NCBI GenBank assembly: GCA_009774395.1
Contig: VSNQ01000010.1
Coordinates: 7,402 to 62,491 of the forward strand
Direction of reading: 5' to 3'
Length of the DNA stretch: 55,090 bases
From: Lachnospiraceae bacterium
Lineage (GTDB): Bacteria; Bacillota; Clostridia; Lachnospirales; Lachnospiraceae
Shown: positions 1 through 8,926 of the stretch, piece after piece
Layout of the letters: every line of letters begins with the position of its first letter
How positions within the stretch are numbered: the first letter of the stretch is position 1
Position numbers and translations under genes: made by a program
The notes under the pieces: generated by a model
Seen by the model: the letters and a program-made list of their open reading frames with translations, nothing else
Databases searched by the model: none
Told to the model about the DNA's origin: nothing

Positions 1-1
1 A

Positions 2-265
2 ACAAAAACTACAGTTCTCCAATCCGAGGTAATCGAAACGGAAGAAACAAAAACTACAGATTTCCAACCCAAGGAAAGCGAAACGGAAGAAACAAAAACT
101 ACAGTTCTCCAATCCGAGGTAATCGAAACGGAAGAAACAAAAACTACAGATTTCCAACCCAAGGAAACCGAAACGGAAGAAACAAAAACTACAGATTTCC
201 AACCCAAAGAAACCGAAGAAACAAAAGATACAGAGTTTCAACCCCAAGAAACCGAAACGGAAGAA
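2..265 (+). repeat. 45-bp in-frame tandem repeat, Thr/Glu-rich
   Basis: Six units start at 2, 47, 92, 137, 182 and 221. Five are 45 bp and the fifth is 39 bp. Two unit types alternate, one encoding TKTTVLQSEVIETEE and the other TKTTDFQPKETETEE. Every unit length is a multiple of three, so copy number can change without breaking the frame. The array probably starts upstream of the window. Confidence 0.9.
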
Positions 266-3200
266 ACAATAAATGCAGATACGAAAACAGAGGTTTCGAC
301 AGAAGCAAATTCTGCAGAAACGGACGAGTCGGAAAACACCGGATCAGAATCGGAAGAAGCAGAATCTGAATCAGAAATTGCCCCCTCCATAGATTCTGGC
401 GAAATAACAGCAAAGGATATCGTAATTTGGAAAGGGAAAGGCGTATTTGGGCAATATTATGGAGAATATTGTTATAAAGTATCCCCTAAAATCTATATAA
501 AACGCAGCACTGATCTTGGCGGAACAGAAGAAGTAAACTTATTTTATAGTGTTTATAAAGTAACCGAGGATGGGGAGGTCTGCCTAGAATCAGATAAGGC
601 ATTTTGCTGTGGTAAAGGAATTAAAAATAGTGGGACAATTCGCACAGGTTTTTCGCAGGCAGGAGATTATTGTATTGTAATTGAATGTACAGGCAGCTCT
701 GGCGAGCGTGTTACAATAGCAGAAATAAAATATACAGTACCGCAGCAACAGCAGATATTGGAGTTAAAACAATCGGAAATAGAAATGTATTACGATGATA
801 TATTATATCTGGATACAATGTTTGTCAACGGTGAAAACAATAATAGTACGTTATCCCCATGCTATCCGAGAAATTATGAGATTGTGGTGGAGGAAGGAGA
901 AGAAGCTGTTCAGGCAGTCGTTTATAATCATTCATATGTACCAGATAATGAGCAGGAAAGTTGGGAAGATAATATAGACGAAAGTCCGTCTATAGAAGAC
1001 GAAAGCGAAGAAGATAAAAATGAGAAAGACGAGGATGAAAGCGAAGAGCGTAAAAACGAGAAAGACGAGAGAGAAAGCAAAGAAGGTAAAAGCGAGAACG
1101 ACGAAAGTGAAGAAGATATAAATGAGAAAGACGAAAGCGAAAAAAAAGAAGGCAAAAGTGAGAAAAACGAAAGTGAAAGTGAAGAAGGCAAAAGCGAGAA
1201 AAACGAAAGTGAAGAAGGCAAAAGCGAGAAAAACGAAAGTGAAGAAGGCAAAAGTGAGAAAAACGAAAGTGAAGAAGGCAAAAGTGAGAAAAACGAAAGT
1301 GAAAGTAAAGAAGGCAAAAGCGAGAAAAACGAAAGCAATAATCCAGAAAGCAGCCAAATGCATCAAAATTCTGATATAAAGCGGGATTATATAAAGGTTA
1401 TAGGCATAAATAAGCCTGATGGTGGGGAAGCAGTCGTGAGTATTCGTTTGAAAGCAACGCCGTTTTGCGCAGCGTCAGAAGCAGTAAAACTTAAAATTAA
1501 AATTTATCCAATTGAAACCAGTCTGCAAATGGTTCTGCCGCAGCAGATAAAAATATTTGAATTACTCCCTATTCAAATTAAATTAACTGCAAACGGAAAG
1601 GATTTAACAGATGAACTGCTAATAATGGGCAAAGAGAATCAATTAGATAAACCTTTATTATGCAACGAAACAGAAGAAACAGATAATCCCGCAGAAAGCA
1701 ATGCGAAGGGACGTATTCACTTCTATATCCAGCCAATAATGCAACAGGAAGAACAAGACAAATCATCACCTATGAAGCTCCCTCCCCAGCAAACGGAAGG
1801 CAGTGATTTATCTGTTGCGCAGCCACCTGGTGAAATTGTAGTAAATGCTGCAGATTTGATTTGCGAAAAAGATAAAAATGGGATAAATCAGTATTTCCTG
1901 CCAGTTACCAACAGTAACTTCCCTAAATTGGAAGCAGACTGCAATTACACAATACGCGCAGTATTTACATATCAAGAAGATTCTTCCCAAAATACATTTG
2001 CACCATACAGCAGCAGCGAAATCACTGGGAAATTAAAATTATTGGCGCGGGAAGCTAAACTCAACCTTTCCGTTAACCGAGAACTACCATTGGATTATCG
2101 TACATATTTTGGGAAAAGCGATCGGACAAAATTCACTGTAGATATCTATGAGAAAAGCAGCGAAGCAGATACTGCCCAGAAATCCTTGCCATATCAGGAG
2201 ATCGCCGCAGAAGAAAAGGATAAAATAATCTATCACATAGCAAATAATAACACGAACGTTATCAATATTATTAACGACAGCACATCTTCCTTTTCACCGG
2301 AAAATAATGCAATTCCCTTTCAAGTAACAGGTGTAGGCAGCACAAAAATAGAAGTATCAGCGTCAGGAAGCAAAGTGTATCATGCGGATTCCGAAATAAT
2401 AGATATTGCAGTAGAAAACAGTGCGCTTTACGATGAAGATTTTGTGATAAAACTCTATTCCAAGTCAGGTACAGAACAAATGACTTTTGAGCAGACCCAA
2501 AACAGCAGCGGGTTTGAAAAATGGCTGGACTATCTAAAGGCACATAATGGCTGGATTAACAACACAATAGAGGTATCGTTAAGCGATTCCGGCGCACAAT
2601 ATTATGACATGATTGTCACAAATAAAGAAAATATGCCAAGGGGAAAAAGAGTGCATTTAAAAACCAGCCAAAGCAAGCAGGAATACCGTTTTTGGGCAGA
2701 GCATACAAAGCGCAACGCCAGCACGAAGCTAATGGCAGGCGGTACAAGGAAATTTACAGTAGGAATTGATTTAGAAGCACCGCAGTTAAAAACATTTGAT
2801 TTTGATAGAAATGATTTTGCGCCTACAAGAACGGAAACAGAGCGGTATTATGCGAAAGATTTTGTTTTGACAGGAAGCTATGAAGATAAGGGAAGCGGAG
2901 TTCAAAAAATTGAGTATACAACAGATTTTCAGTTACCCCAACAAGATCAAAACTGGCAGGAAGCAAAGATCACATCAAATGGCGAAGAATTTGCGTTTCG
3001 CATTGTACTTTCAGATGGTGTTTATCGTGCAATTGCGGTAAGAGCGGTGGATTATGCAGGAAATATCAGCAGTACAAAGTGCCTTGTCAACGAAAAAGAT
3101 AAATGGTATCAGATAATTGTTGACAGTAAAGCACCAGATATTACAGTTGCAGGATTTTCCGAGGGTATACCCTATTCTGGCGCAACAGAAAAGTGGACAA

Positions 3201-6200
3201 GAAACGGCGTGCAGTATCAGATTTCTTATACGGGTAAGGGCTGCCCTTTTGCCGGCGTATATCAAATGGAAACGGCGTATGAACCTATTGGCGAGGCTAT
3301 GAAAAAACCAAAAAATAAGCAGCTTGCATGGGAGGCAGTGCCAATTGATGCAGAAAATATCGGAAATTATTATATTGGTATAGGACAGCCGGCAAATAGA
3401 AATGGCTATTACTATTTTCGCGCGATATCCAAAAGTGGTGTGGTTTCTAAGCAAGTGCAAAAGGAACGCATTTTGCTTCAGCAGACCTTAGCAGCAAAGA
3501 AAGAACCTGTGGAAACCGGAGCCGGAAGCCGGAAAAATGAGTGGTATAACAAGCAGTCTGGTGTTCCTGTAATTTCATTCCAATATCCGGATTATGACAG
3601 TGGTGTCATAACTGGAGAATATCAAGCACCGATAACAATACATTATAATTTATCTATAAAAGATGAGAGCGGCGGCGTAACCATTTTGGCGCATGACACG
3701 CAGGCAGTCATTGGTGTGCGCTCCAGCAACGATTATCAAAACGGGCAGTTTCAGGTAAAAAGTGATGATTTAAGTGCAAAAAGTATTTATTTTCAGGATA
3801 GTGTGACAGCAGGTGAGATAAAAGATGGACTCTATACATTGGAATACTGGATTAGTGATATGGCAGGAAATCAGTCGCAGAAAGAAACGAAACTTTATAA
3901 AATTGACTGTCATGAACCAACGGATTTATCGGTAAAAATAGCAGATTGGAATATGGCGGTCGATAGTGCAGAAGACATCTGCTATCAGCATATTTTTCAA
4001 AATGCAGTGGAAGGAAGCGCAGATGCAGCATATGGAATCAGTGGAAAAGGTTCTCTTCAAATCCGAAAGGCAAAAAATATTGGCGATTGGAATAAGCGTG
4101 AAGGTTTCGAGGAGGGCAGCCACTTTCGCATAGAATCTGGCAATCGGTGTTTTCTCTATATCATTGCGGAGGACGCGGCAGGAAATACCACAGAGGGTTG
4201 GACACAGGGGGTGGTTGTAGATAACCAAGCACCAGCAGGCGACGGCACTGCGGAGTTGATTTTAGAGCCGGAGGGCGCAAACAAAAATGGTTTTTTTAAT
4301 AAAGATATTTCTGTAAAAATTCAGGTGAAGGATTCGCCAGATGCACAAAACTGTGCAGGTTTAAAGAAAGTGGAAAGTATTGTCGGCGCCAAAGGAAATG
4401 ACAAGGCAGCACAAAAAGAATTGTTTTCTTTTGCTAAGGAACAGCCAACCGAAGCGGAATTAATTGAAGCCTCTGGTTTTGCAGTTGTGGAGCAGATAGA
4501 CGCTGCAGCGTATGAAAGCAATGAAGCGTATATTCAAGTGACAGCGTTAGACCGTGCTGAGAACAGTACAGTTACAACAAAAAAGCTGAAAATTGATGTG
4601 ACAAAGCCGGAAATTGCAATTTCTTTCGATAAAAATAATAAAAAGGAGAGAAATACGTCTTATTTTCGGACGGACAGAACGGCACAAATTACGATTAAAG
4701 AGCTGAATTTTGATCCAAAGGAAGTGGATGTTCGGATTACAAAGGATGGTGAGAAATTTACCATACCATTATCGGAGTGGAAAAATGATGGTATTGATCA
4801 TTATGCAACGGTGGTATTTCAGGAGGACGGTGCATATACAATGTCTGTAACATGTAAGGATTTAGCAGACAATACAGCGGACGAAGTGAAAGCAGAGTCG
4901 TTTACCATTGACAAAACGCCTCCAAAAACAGCAATTGTATTCAATGAAGCAAATACCAAGTTAGGGAAAGAAGGATATTTTAATACAAAGGTTACAGCTA
5001 AAATAACAATTACAGAGCAAAACTTTTCTGCGGATGGATTACATTTGAAGGCAGACGGCTATTCGGGTATGGGGGCATGGACGCATAACGAGGATCAACA
5101 TACTATACAGGTGTACTTTGAAAAGGAAGGTCAGCATCAGATTGGAGTAGAATATACAGATCTTGCTGGAAATCGTGCGGAAAGTACGCTGTCGCCTGCG
5201 TTTATAATTGATACACAACTACCAGAAATCAAAATTGCAGGTGTTGTGGATGGTTCAGCAAATGCCGGAGATCTTCTTCCGATAATTTCGGTACAGGATG
5301 CGAACCTTGCGGCAGACAGCACAGTGATTGCAGTTACGACAGGAACAGGCAAATCTGTGACAGTTGCAAAGGAAGTAACCGCAGGTACAGTAAAAATATC
5401 CAACCATCAAAATCAAGAGGAAACCATTTACAACAATTGTACAGAATTTACATATCAATTAACAGATATTTCAGAAAAGGAAGATGATGTTTATTATTTA
5501 ACGGTGACAAGTTCTGATTTGGCAGGCAACCAGCAAACCCAGACACTCCGTTTTTCGCTAAACCGCCGCGGTTCAACTTATGATATGTCAAGATTTTCCA
5601 GTGTAATGGATAAGTATTACAATACTTATAATGAACTTGCAGATATGGAAATTATCGAGATGAATGTGGATAAGATTGAAGATTTTCATATGTATTTATC
5701 AAGAAATGGGCAGATGATTACGGATAAAGTGGTATTTACAAAAGAAGAAAGCGGATCGGAACAATTAGGATATACCTATAAATATAAAATTGGTAAGGAA
5801 AATTTTCAGAAGGAGGGCATTTACCGAATCGGCTTCTATTCCAAGGATAAAGCCGGAAATGAGGTTAATAATTCGCTGGAGTTAAATGGAGAGGATATTC
5901 AGTTTGTAATTGACGATACGCCGCCTAGGGTTGTAATTGAAGGTCTTGAAACCGGAAAAGTATATGGCGGGGCGTCACAAGCGTTTCATGTAATGGTTAC
6001 GGATAACTTTCATCTAAAAGAAGCAGAATTTATTCTTGTAAATAAAGAGGGCAAGCAGTTAGAAAAATGGGATTACTGTGCCCTTGTAAAGGAGCAGGGA
6101 GAAGTTGCAACATTTACCATACCCGAACAAGAGTCTGAATTATCGCTTTTATTTTATGCAAGTGACGCTGCAGGGAATGAACTGAGAGGAACAAAAAATT

Positions 6201-6409
6201 CAGAGATTGCACCGTCAAATTTTATGGTGACAACAAGTAAATGGGCACAAGTAGGGAAGCAGCCAGTTACAATATTTTTTGAGGAGGATACGCTGATTAC
6301 AACGCCATATGTTATAGTGCTGGTCGTGATTCCCGTACTGATTGCAGTTTTGGGTATTGGTGCAGTTGCTGCTTGGAAGCGCCGCAGGAATAAGGAGGAT
6401 GTGCTTTGA
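2..6409 (+). CDS. Giant cell-surface protein with Ig-like modules and a C-terminal membrane anchor (5' end outside window)
   Basis: The frame is open from base 2 with no stop, so the true start lies upstream; at least 2135 residues are encoded. The N-terminal visible part is Thr/Glu-rich tandem repeats, then a short folded region, then a Glu/Lys/Ser-rich repeat tract (about 1000-1336), then a long series of beta-rich modules. At least nine of these end in a D-x-A-G-N-like motif (for example DYAGN, DMAGN, DLAGN, DKAGN), which is typical of bacterial Ig-like surface modules. The C-terminus has one hydrophobic segment (about 6300-6372) followed by a Lys/Arg-rich tail, fitting a membrane anchor rather than an LPXTG sortase signal. 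Adhesion or a structural surface role is inference. The stop is TGA at 6407-6409. Confidence 0.85.
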   Translation, partial: TKTTVLQSEVIETEETKTTDFQPKESETEETKTTVLQSEVIETEETKTTDFQPKETETEETKTTDFQPKETEETKDTEFQPQETETEETINADTKTEVSTEANSAETDESENTGSESEEAESESEIAPSIDSGEITAKDIVIWKGKGVFGQYYGEYCYKVSPKIYIKRSTDLGGTEEVNLFYSVYKVTEDGEVCLESDKAFCCGKGIKNSGTIRTGFSQAGDYCIVIECTGSSGERVTIAEIKYTVPQQQQILELKQSEIEMYYDDILYLDTMFVNGENNNSTLSPCYPRNYEIVVEEGEEAVQAVVYNHSYVPDNEQESWEDNIDESPSIEDESEEDKNEKDEDESEERKNEKDERESKEGKSENDESEEDINEKDESEKKEGKSEKNESESEEGKSEKNESEEGKSEKNESEEGKSEKNESEEGKSEKNESESKEGKSEKNESNNPESSQMHQNSDIKRDYIKVIGINKPDGGEAVVSIRLKATPFCAASEAVKLKIKIYPIETSLQMVLPQQIKIFELLPIQIKLTANGKDLTDELLIMGKENQLDKPLLCNETEETDNPAESNAKGRIHFYIQPIMQQEEQDKSSPMKLPPQQTEGSDLSVAQPPGEIVVNAADLICEKDKNGINQYFLPVTNSNFPKLEADCNYTIRAVFTYQEDSSQNTFAPYSSSEITGKLKLLAREAKLNLSVNRELPLDYRTYFGKSDRTKFTVDIYEKSSEADTAQKSLPYQEIAAEEKDKIIYHIANNNTNVINIINDSTSSFSPENNAIPFQVTGVGSTKIEVSASGSKVYHADSEIIDIAVENSALYDEDFVIKLYSKSGTEQMTFEQTQNSSGFEKWLDYLKAHNGWINNTIEVSLSDSGAQYYDMIVTNKENMPRGKRVHLKTSQSKQEYRFWAEHTKRNASTKLMAGGTRKFTVGIDLEAPQLKTFDFDRNDFAPTRTETERYYAKDFVLTGSYEDKGSGVQKIEYTTDFQLPQQDQNWQEAKITSNGEEFAFRIVLSDGVYRAIAVRAVDYAGNISSTKCLVNEKDKWYQIIVDSKAPDITVAGFSEGIPYSGATEKWTRNGVQYQISYTGKGCPFAGVYQMETAYEPIGEAMKKPKNKQLAWEAVPIDAENIGNYYIGIGQPANRNGYYYFRAISKSGVVSKQVQKERILLQQTLAAKKEPVETGAGSRKNEWYNKQSGVPVISFQYPDYDSGVITGEYQAPITIHYNLSIKDESGGVTILAHDTQAVIGVRSSNDYQNGQFQVKSDDLSAKSIYFQDSVTAGEIKDGLYTLEYWISDMAGNQSQKETKLYKIDCHEPTDLSVKIADWNMAVDSAEDICYQHIFQNAVEGSADAAYGISGKGSLQIRKAKNIGDWNKREGFEEGSHFRIESGNRCFLYIIAEDAAGNTTEGWTQGVVVDNQAPAGDGTAELILEPEGANKNGFFNKDISVKIQVKDSPDAQNCAGLKKVESIVGAKGNDKAAQKELFSFAKEQPTEAELIEASGFAVVEQIDAAAYESNEAYIQVTALDRAENSTVTTKKLKIDVTKPEIAISFDKNNKKERNTSYFRTDRTAQITIKELNFDPKEVDVRITKDGEKFTIPLSEWKNDGIDHYATVVFQEDGAYTMSVTCKDLADNTADEVKAESFTIDKTPPKTAIVFNEANTKLGKEGYFNTKVTAKITITEQNFSADGLHLKADGYSGMGAWTHNEDQHTIQVYFEKEGQHQIGVEYTDLAGNRAESTLSPAFIIDTQLPEIKIAGVVDGSANAGDLLPIISVQDANLAADSTVIAVTTGTGKSVTVAKEVTAGTVKISNHQNQEETIYNNCTEFTYQLTDISEKEDDVYYLTVTSSDLAGNQQTQTLRFSLNRRGSTYDMSRFSSVMDKYYNTYNELADMEIIEMNVDKIEDFHMYLSRNGQMITDKVVFTKEESGSEQLGYTYKYKIGKENFQKEGIYRIGFYSKDKAGNEVNNSLELNGEDIQFVIDDTPPRVVIEGLETGKVYGGASQAFHVMVTDNFHLKEAEFILVNKEGKQLEKWDYCALVKEQGEVATFTIPEQESELSLLFYASDAAGNELRGTKNSEIAPSNFMVTTSKWAQVGKQPVTIFFEEDTLITTPYVIVLVVIPVLIAVLGIGAVAAWKRRRNKEDVL
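1151..1336 (+). repeat. 30-36-bp in-frame tandem repeat, Glu/Lys/Ser-rich
   Basis: Units start at 1151, 1187, 1217, 1247, 1277 and 1313 and encode GKSEKNESEE with small length variants (30 or 36 bp). The flanking 970-1150 stretch is a diverged version of the same acidic-basic low-complexity sequence. The repeat also keeps long antisense frames open, which is a composition artefact. Confidence 0.9.
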
Positions 6410-6490
6410 TATCCTGGATAATCGGATCGCAAATGACAAAGATGATTTACATACAATTTTATAATTTTTTTAAGAAAAAGCTAAAACCTG

Positions 6491-6520
6491 TTCTAATATT
6501 TTCCATTTCTGTGGTATACT
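6491..6520 (+). promoter_or_regulatory. Extended -10 promoter for the SGNH hydrolase
   Basis: TATACT at 6515-6520 is preceded by TGG, giving an extended -10 motif (TGnTATACT). The -35 (TTCTAA at 6491-6496) is poor. It sits 65 bp before the ATG at 6586. Confidence 0.5.
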
Positions 6521-6585
6521 GATAAAAGGTTAAAAATACAAGCGCCTGCATTGGGCTGGCATAATAGATACAAGGAGTTTTTGTT

Positions 6586-7758
6586 ATGGATACGAATGTA
6601 AATCATCAAAAATACATTACAACATGGGGAAATGCAATCTCAATAGCGGACAGGCGTCCGGAAAATTATGCAAAGGACTTAACGCTTCGCTATCCCATCC
6701 GCCCCATGTTTGATGGTACGAAATTAAAGATAACATTGGATAACTTTTGCGGTACGGAGGCAGTGCGTGTGACACGCGTTTTTGTGGCAAAGACAAAGGA
6801 AAATGGGGGACGTGCAGTTGTAGAGGGCAGCAGCGTGGCGGTGACATTTGATGGAAAAGAAAGTGTTGTTCTTCCGGCTGGTGAGGCTGTAATCAGTGAT
6901 GAAATCACCTTTGCGGTAACAAGAGGAGATGACATCAGTGTCAGTTTATATTTTGGAGATTTTACTTTAATGCGTTCTGCTGTTTTCATCACAGGGCCGC
7001 TGTCAAAGGGTTTTTATTGTGTGGGAGATTACGCAGAAAGCGCAAAACTGCCACTAGATTACACTAGGAATACAAATTGGTTTTATTTTCTAAGCAATGT
7101 GGAAATTTATACTTCGGACACGAATCGTGCCGTAATCTGCTACGGCGATTCCATTACCTCGCAGGCATGGCCGGATTATTTGTCACTGCGGTTGTTTGCG
7201 GAAAATATAGAACATACTGCAATTGTGCGGCGCGCTGCAAGCGGGACAAGAATTCTGCGGCAGTATGAAAATATTACATACGACTCTTATGGATTAAAGG
7301 GGGATATTCGCTTTCCGCGTGAGGCAAAAGTAACGGGAGCAGAATCCGTGATAATACAACATGGTATCAATGATATTATACATCCGGTAGGTGTCGAGGT
7401 AAATCCGTTCCGTCCATGGAGTGATTTGCCGACGGCGGAAGAATTGATTCAAGGTTTGAAACGCTATATTTCTTGGGCAAAAGAGTTTGGGCTTACTGTC
7501 TATATGGGAACGCTTCTGCCAATCTATGGCTGGCGTACTTATGAACCGTTTCGGGATGAATTGAGAAATACAGTAAACGATTGGATACGAACAACTACAG
7601 AAATTGCGGGATGCATTGATTTTGATAAGGCGCTGCGTGACCGTGAAAATCCGGCGGCGTTTGCCAAAGGCTTTGACAGTGGGGATCACCTTCATCCCTC
7701 AGAACAGGCATATTTTCAAATGGCGGCTGTAGTTCCTAATACAGTATTGCACAAATAA
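6586..7758 (+). CDS. SGNH/GDSL-family hydrolase (probable esterase)
   Basis: A 390-residue protein. The C-terminal half carries the SGNH blocks: GDSIT with the nucleophile Ser189, a G-I-N-D block with Asn262, and D-H-L-H with Asp367 and His370 as the rest of the triad. The N-terminal ~170 residues are beta-rich and may be an accessory domain, an arrangement common in clostridial GDSL proteins that deacetylate or de-esterify glycans. There is no signal peptide, so it probably acts in the cytoplasm. AAGGAG at 6572-6577 lies 8 bp before the ATG. It is a single gene between two spacers. The substrate cannot be told from the sequence. Confidence 0.85.
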   Translation: MDTNVNHQKYITTWGNAISIADRRPENYAKDLTLRYPIRPMFDGTKLKITLDNFCGTEAVRVTRVFVAKTKENGGRAVVEGSSVAVTFDGKESVVLPAGEAVISDEITFAVTRGDDISVSLYFGDFTLMRSAVFITGPLSKGFYCVGDYAESAKLPLDYTRNTNWFYFLSNVEIYTSDTNRAVICYGDSITSQAWPDYLSLRLFAENIEHTAIVRRAASGTRILRQYENITYDSYGLKGDIRFPREAKVTGAESVIIQHGINDIIHPVGVEVNPFRPWSDLPTAEELIQGLKRYISWAKEFGLTVYMGTLLPIYGWRTYEPFRDELRNTVNDWIRTTTEIAGCIDFDKALRDRENPAAFAKGFDSGDHLHPSEQAYFQMAAVVPNTVLHK

Positions 7759-7817
7759 CAATATGCACACAGCCACACAAAGGAAAATTGCCGCTTAGCG
7801 GCGTGCGGCTGGCGCAA

Positions 7818-7845
7818 CTGCACGACAAATCTTTTTGCCGTGCAG
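7818..7845. other. Intergenic hairpin, CTGCACG type
   Basis: CTGCACGaCAAA and TTTGCCGTGCAG pair across a short loop. There is no following T-run, so it is not a clear terminator. The same core occurs at 12085-12113, suggesting a small dispersed palindrome. Confidence 0.5.
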
Positions 7846-7899
7846 TATAACATAAACAAAGGCTTTTTAAACAGCAGGATTGGGGGATGAAAACATAAA

Positions 7900-8490
7900 A
7901 TGCCAACGTTACTTTTTGTAAATGCGTGTGTGCGCGGCAAGGATTCCAGGACTTTGGTGCTGGCGGAGCAGCTTTTGGAGCGGATTCGGGAAGCAAACAG
8001 CAAGGACTTAGCGTTTCAAATAGAAGAAATTCGGCTTTCAACAGAAAGTCTTTTGCCATTGAATTATGAAAGACTTGAAAGAAGGGAAGAATTATTAGTA
8101 CATGGGCAGTTTCATGATACGATGTTCGATTATGCGAATGCGGTGGCGCAGGCAGATATGCTTGTGATAGCAGCGCCTTATTGGAATATGTCATTTCCTT
8201 CTATGCTGAAAATTTTTTTTGAGGCGGCGAGTGTAGAGGGGATAACATTTGCTTATGCAGATGACGGCATACCGATAGGGTTGTGTCAGGCACAGGATAT
8301 GTACTATGTTACGACAAGCGGCGGAGTCATCGGTGACTGTAATTTCGGTTTTGAGTATGTCAATGCGTTATGCCGGCTGTATGGTATTCAAAATACGCAT
8401 TTTGTCAGCGCACAAGGATTGGATATGGAGGGGGCGGATGTGCAGGCAATTATGGAAGCGGCTTGTGGCGGAGAGATTGTGAATTTATAG
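7900..8490 (+). CDS. Flavodoxin-fold NAD(P)H oxidoreductase, azoreductase-like
   Basis: 196 residues, the usual length for the Flavodoxin_2/AzoR family of FMN-dependent NAD(P)H quinone or azo reductases. The N-terminal strand and phosphate-binding loop (LLFVNACVRGKDSRT), the A-P-Y-W-N-M-S-F-P-S-M-L-K motif about residue 93 and the T-S-G-G motif about residue 146 are those of the family, which binds FMN through these loops. A G-rich stretch (GGGGGATG) lies about 10 bp before the ATG. It is transcribed alone, cytoplasmic, and likely reduces quinones or other electrophiles. Azo compounds as natural substrates would be a guess. Confidence 0.85.
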   Translation: MPTLLFVNACVRGKDSRTLVLAEQLLERIREANSKDLAFQIEEIRLSTESLLPLNYERLERREELLVHGQFHDTMFDYANAVAQADMLVIAAPYWNMSFPSMLKIFFEAASVEGITFAYADDGIPIGLCQAQDMYYVTTSGGVIGDCNFGFEYVNALCRLYGIQNTHFVSAQGLDMEGADVQAIMEAACGGEIVNL

Positions 8491-8503
8491 ATATACTGCA
8501 CGA
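8471..8503. other. Start of a gene-free stretch filled with palindromic elements (8491-8926)
   Basis: The 436 bp between the oxidoreductase and the VWA gene hold a composite A/B palindromic element (8504-8756) and a C-family element (8796-8899). I see no gene and no clear promoter here apart from sequence inside the elements. Confidence 0.5.
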
Positions 8504-8756
8504 GTCTGTTGCATTGAGCCGAACGAATACAAGATAGTCTAACAACGTGTTAGGATTTATACTATATCTTGTATAATCAAAGATTAGGAATTGTAGGAAA
8601 ATAAGTGCTCAGATTGCGCAGGATATTTCTTCAAGATTGTAGGAGAAAAAACGTAGGCGTAGCGGGCTACTGCGAGGCTTTTTCTCCTGCAAGATTGGAG
8701 AAATAGACAAGCAAGATGTGTCACTTATTTTTCTACAGTTCCTTATTGCGACAGCC
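8504..8756. repeat. Composite palindromic element A1 with B1 nested inside
   Basis: The outer ends (GTCTGTTGCATTGAG on the left, CTTATTGCGACAGCC on the right) are imperfect inverted repeats of the A family. Inside lies a 162-bp palindrome (B1, 8584-8745) whose ends are TTAGGAATTGTAG and CTACAGTTCCTTA. The B core contains the conserved GGCGTAGCGGGCTA at 8656-8669. The same composite occurs at 20471-20722. No coding capacity is present, so a non-autonomous mobile element is the simplest reading. Confidence 0.7.
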
Positions 8757-8795
8757 CTTTAGTATAGAAAGCCTGTGCGAGAAATAGTGTTCACA

Positions 8796-8899
8796 TATAC
8801 TAACAAGCGTTAAGATTTTCCAATTTCTGCACAGCCTGTATTGTATAAGCGGGCAATATGTGTTGTGCAGAAAGGAAAATCTAATCGTTTGTGAGCATA
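8796..8899 (+). repeat. C-family palindromic element, copy C1 (104 bp)
   Basis: A near-perfect hairpin running from TATACTAACAAGCG to a TGAGCATA end, with an inner stem built from TTTCTGCACAGC and its complement. Nearly identical copies lie at 50785-50887 and, inverted, at 52244-52347. It ends just before the next gene and covers a GTG that could be mistaken for that gene's start. Confidence 0.75.
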
Positions 8900-8926
8900 A
8901 ATATTTGTAAAATCGGGGGAAACTTT

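Noticed and set aside
928..1366. Long antisense frames (136 and 144 codons) across the acidic repeat
   Set aside because: They are created by the A/G-rich repeat composition, have no ribosome binding site and encode only Phe/Leu/Ser-rich repeats.
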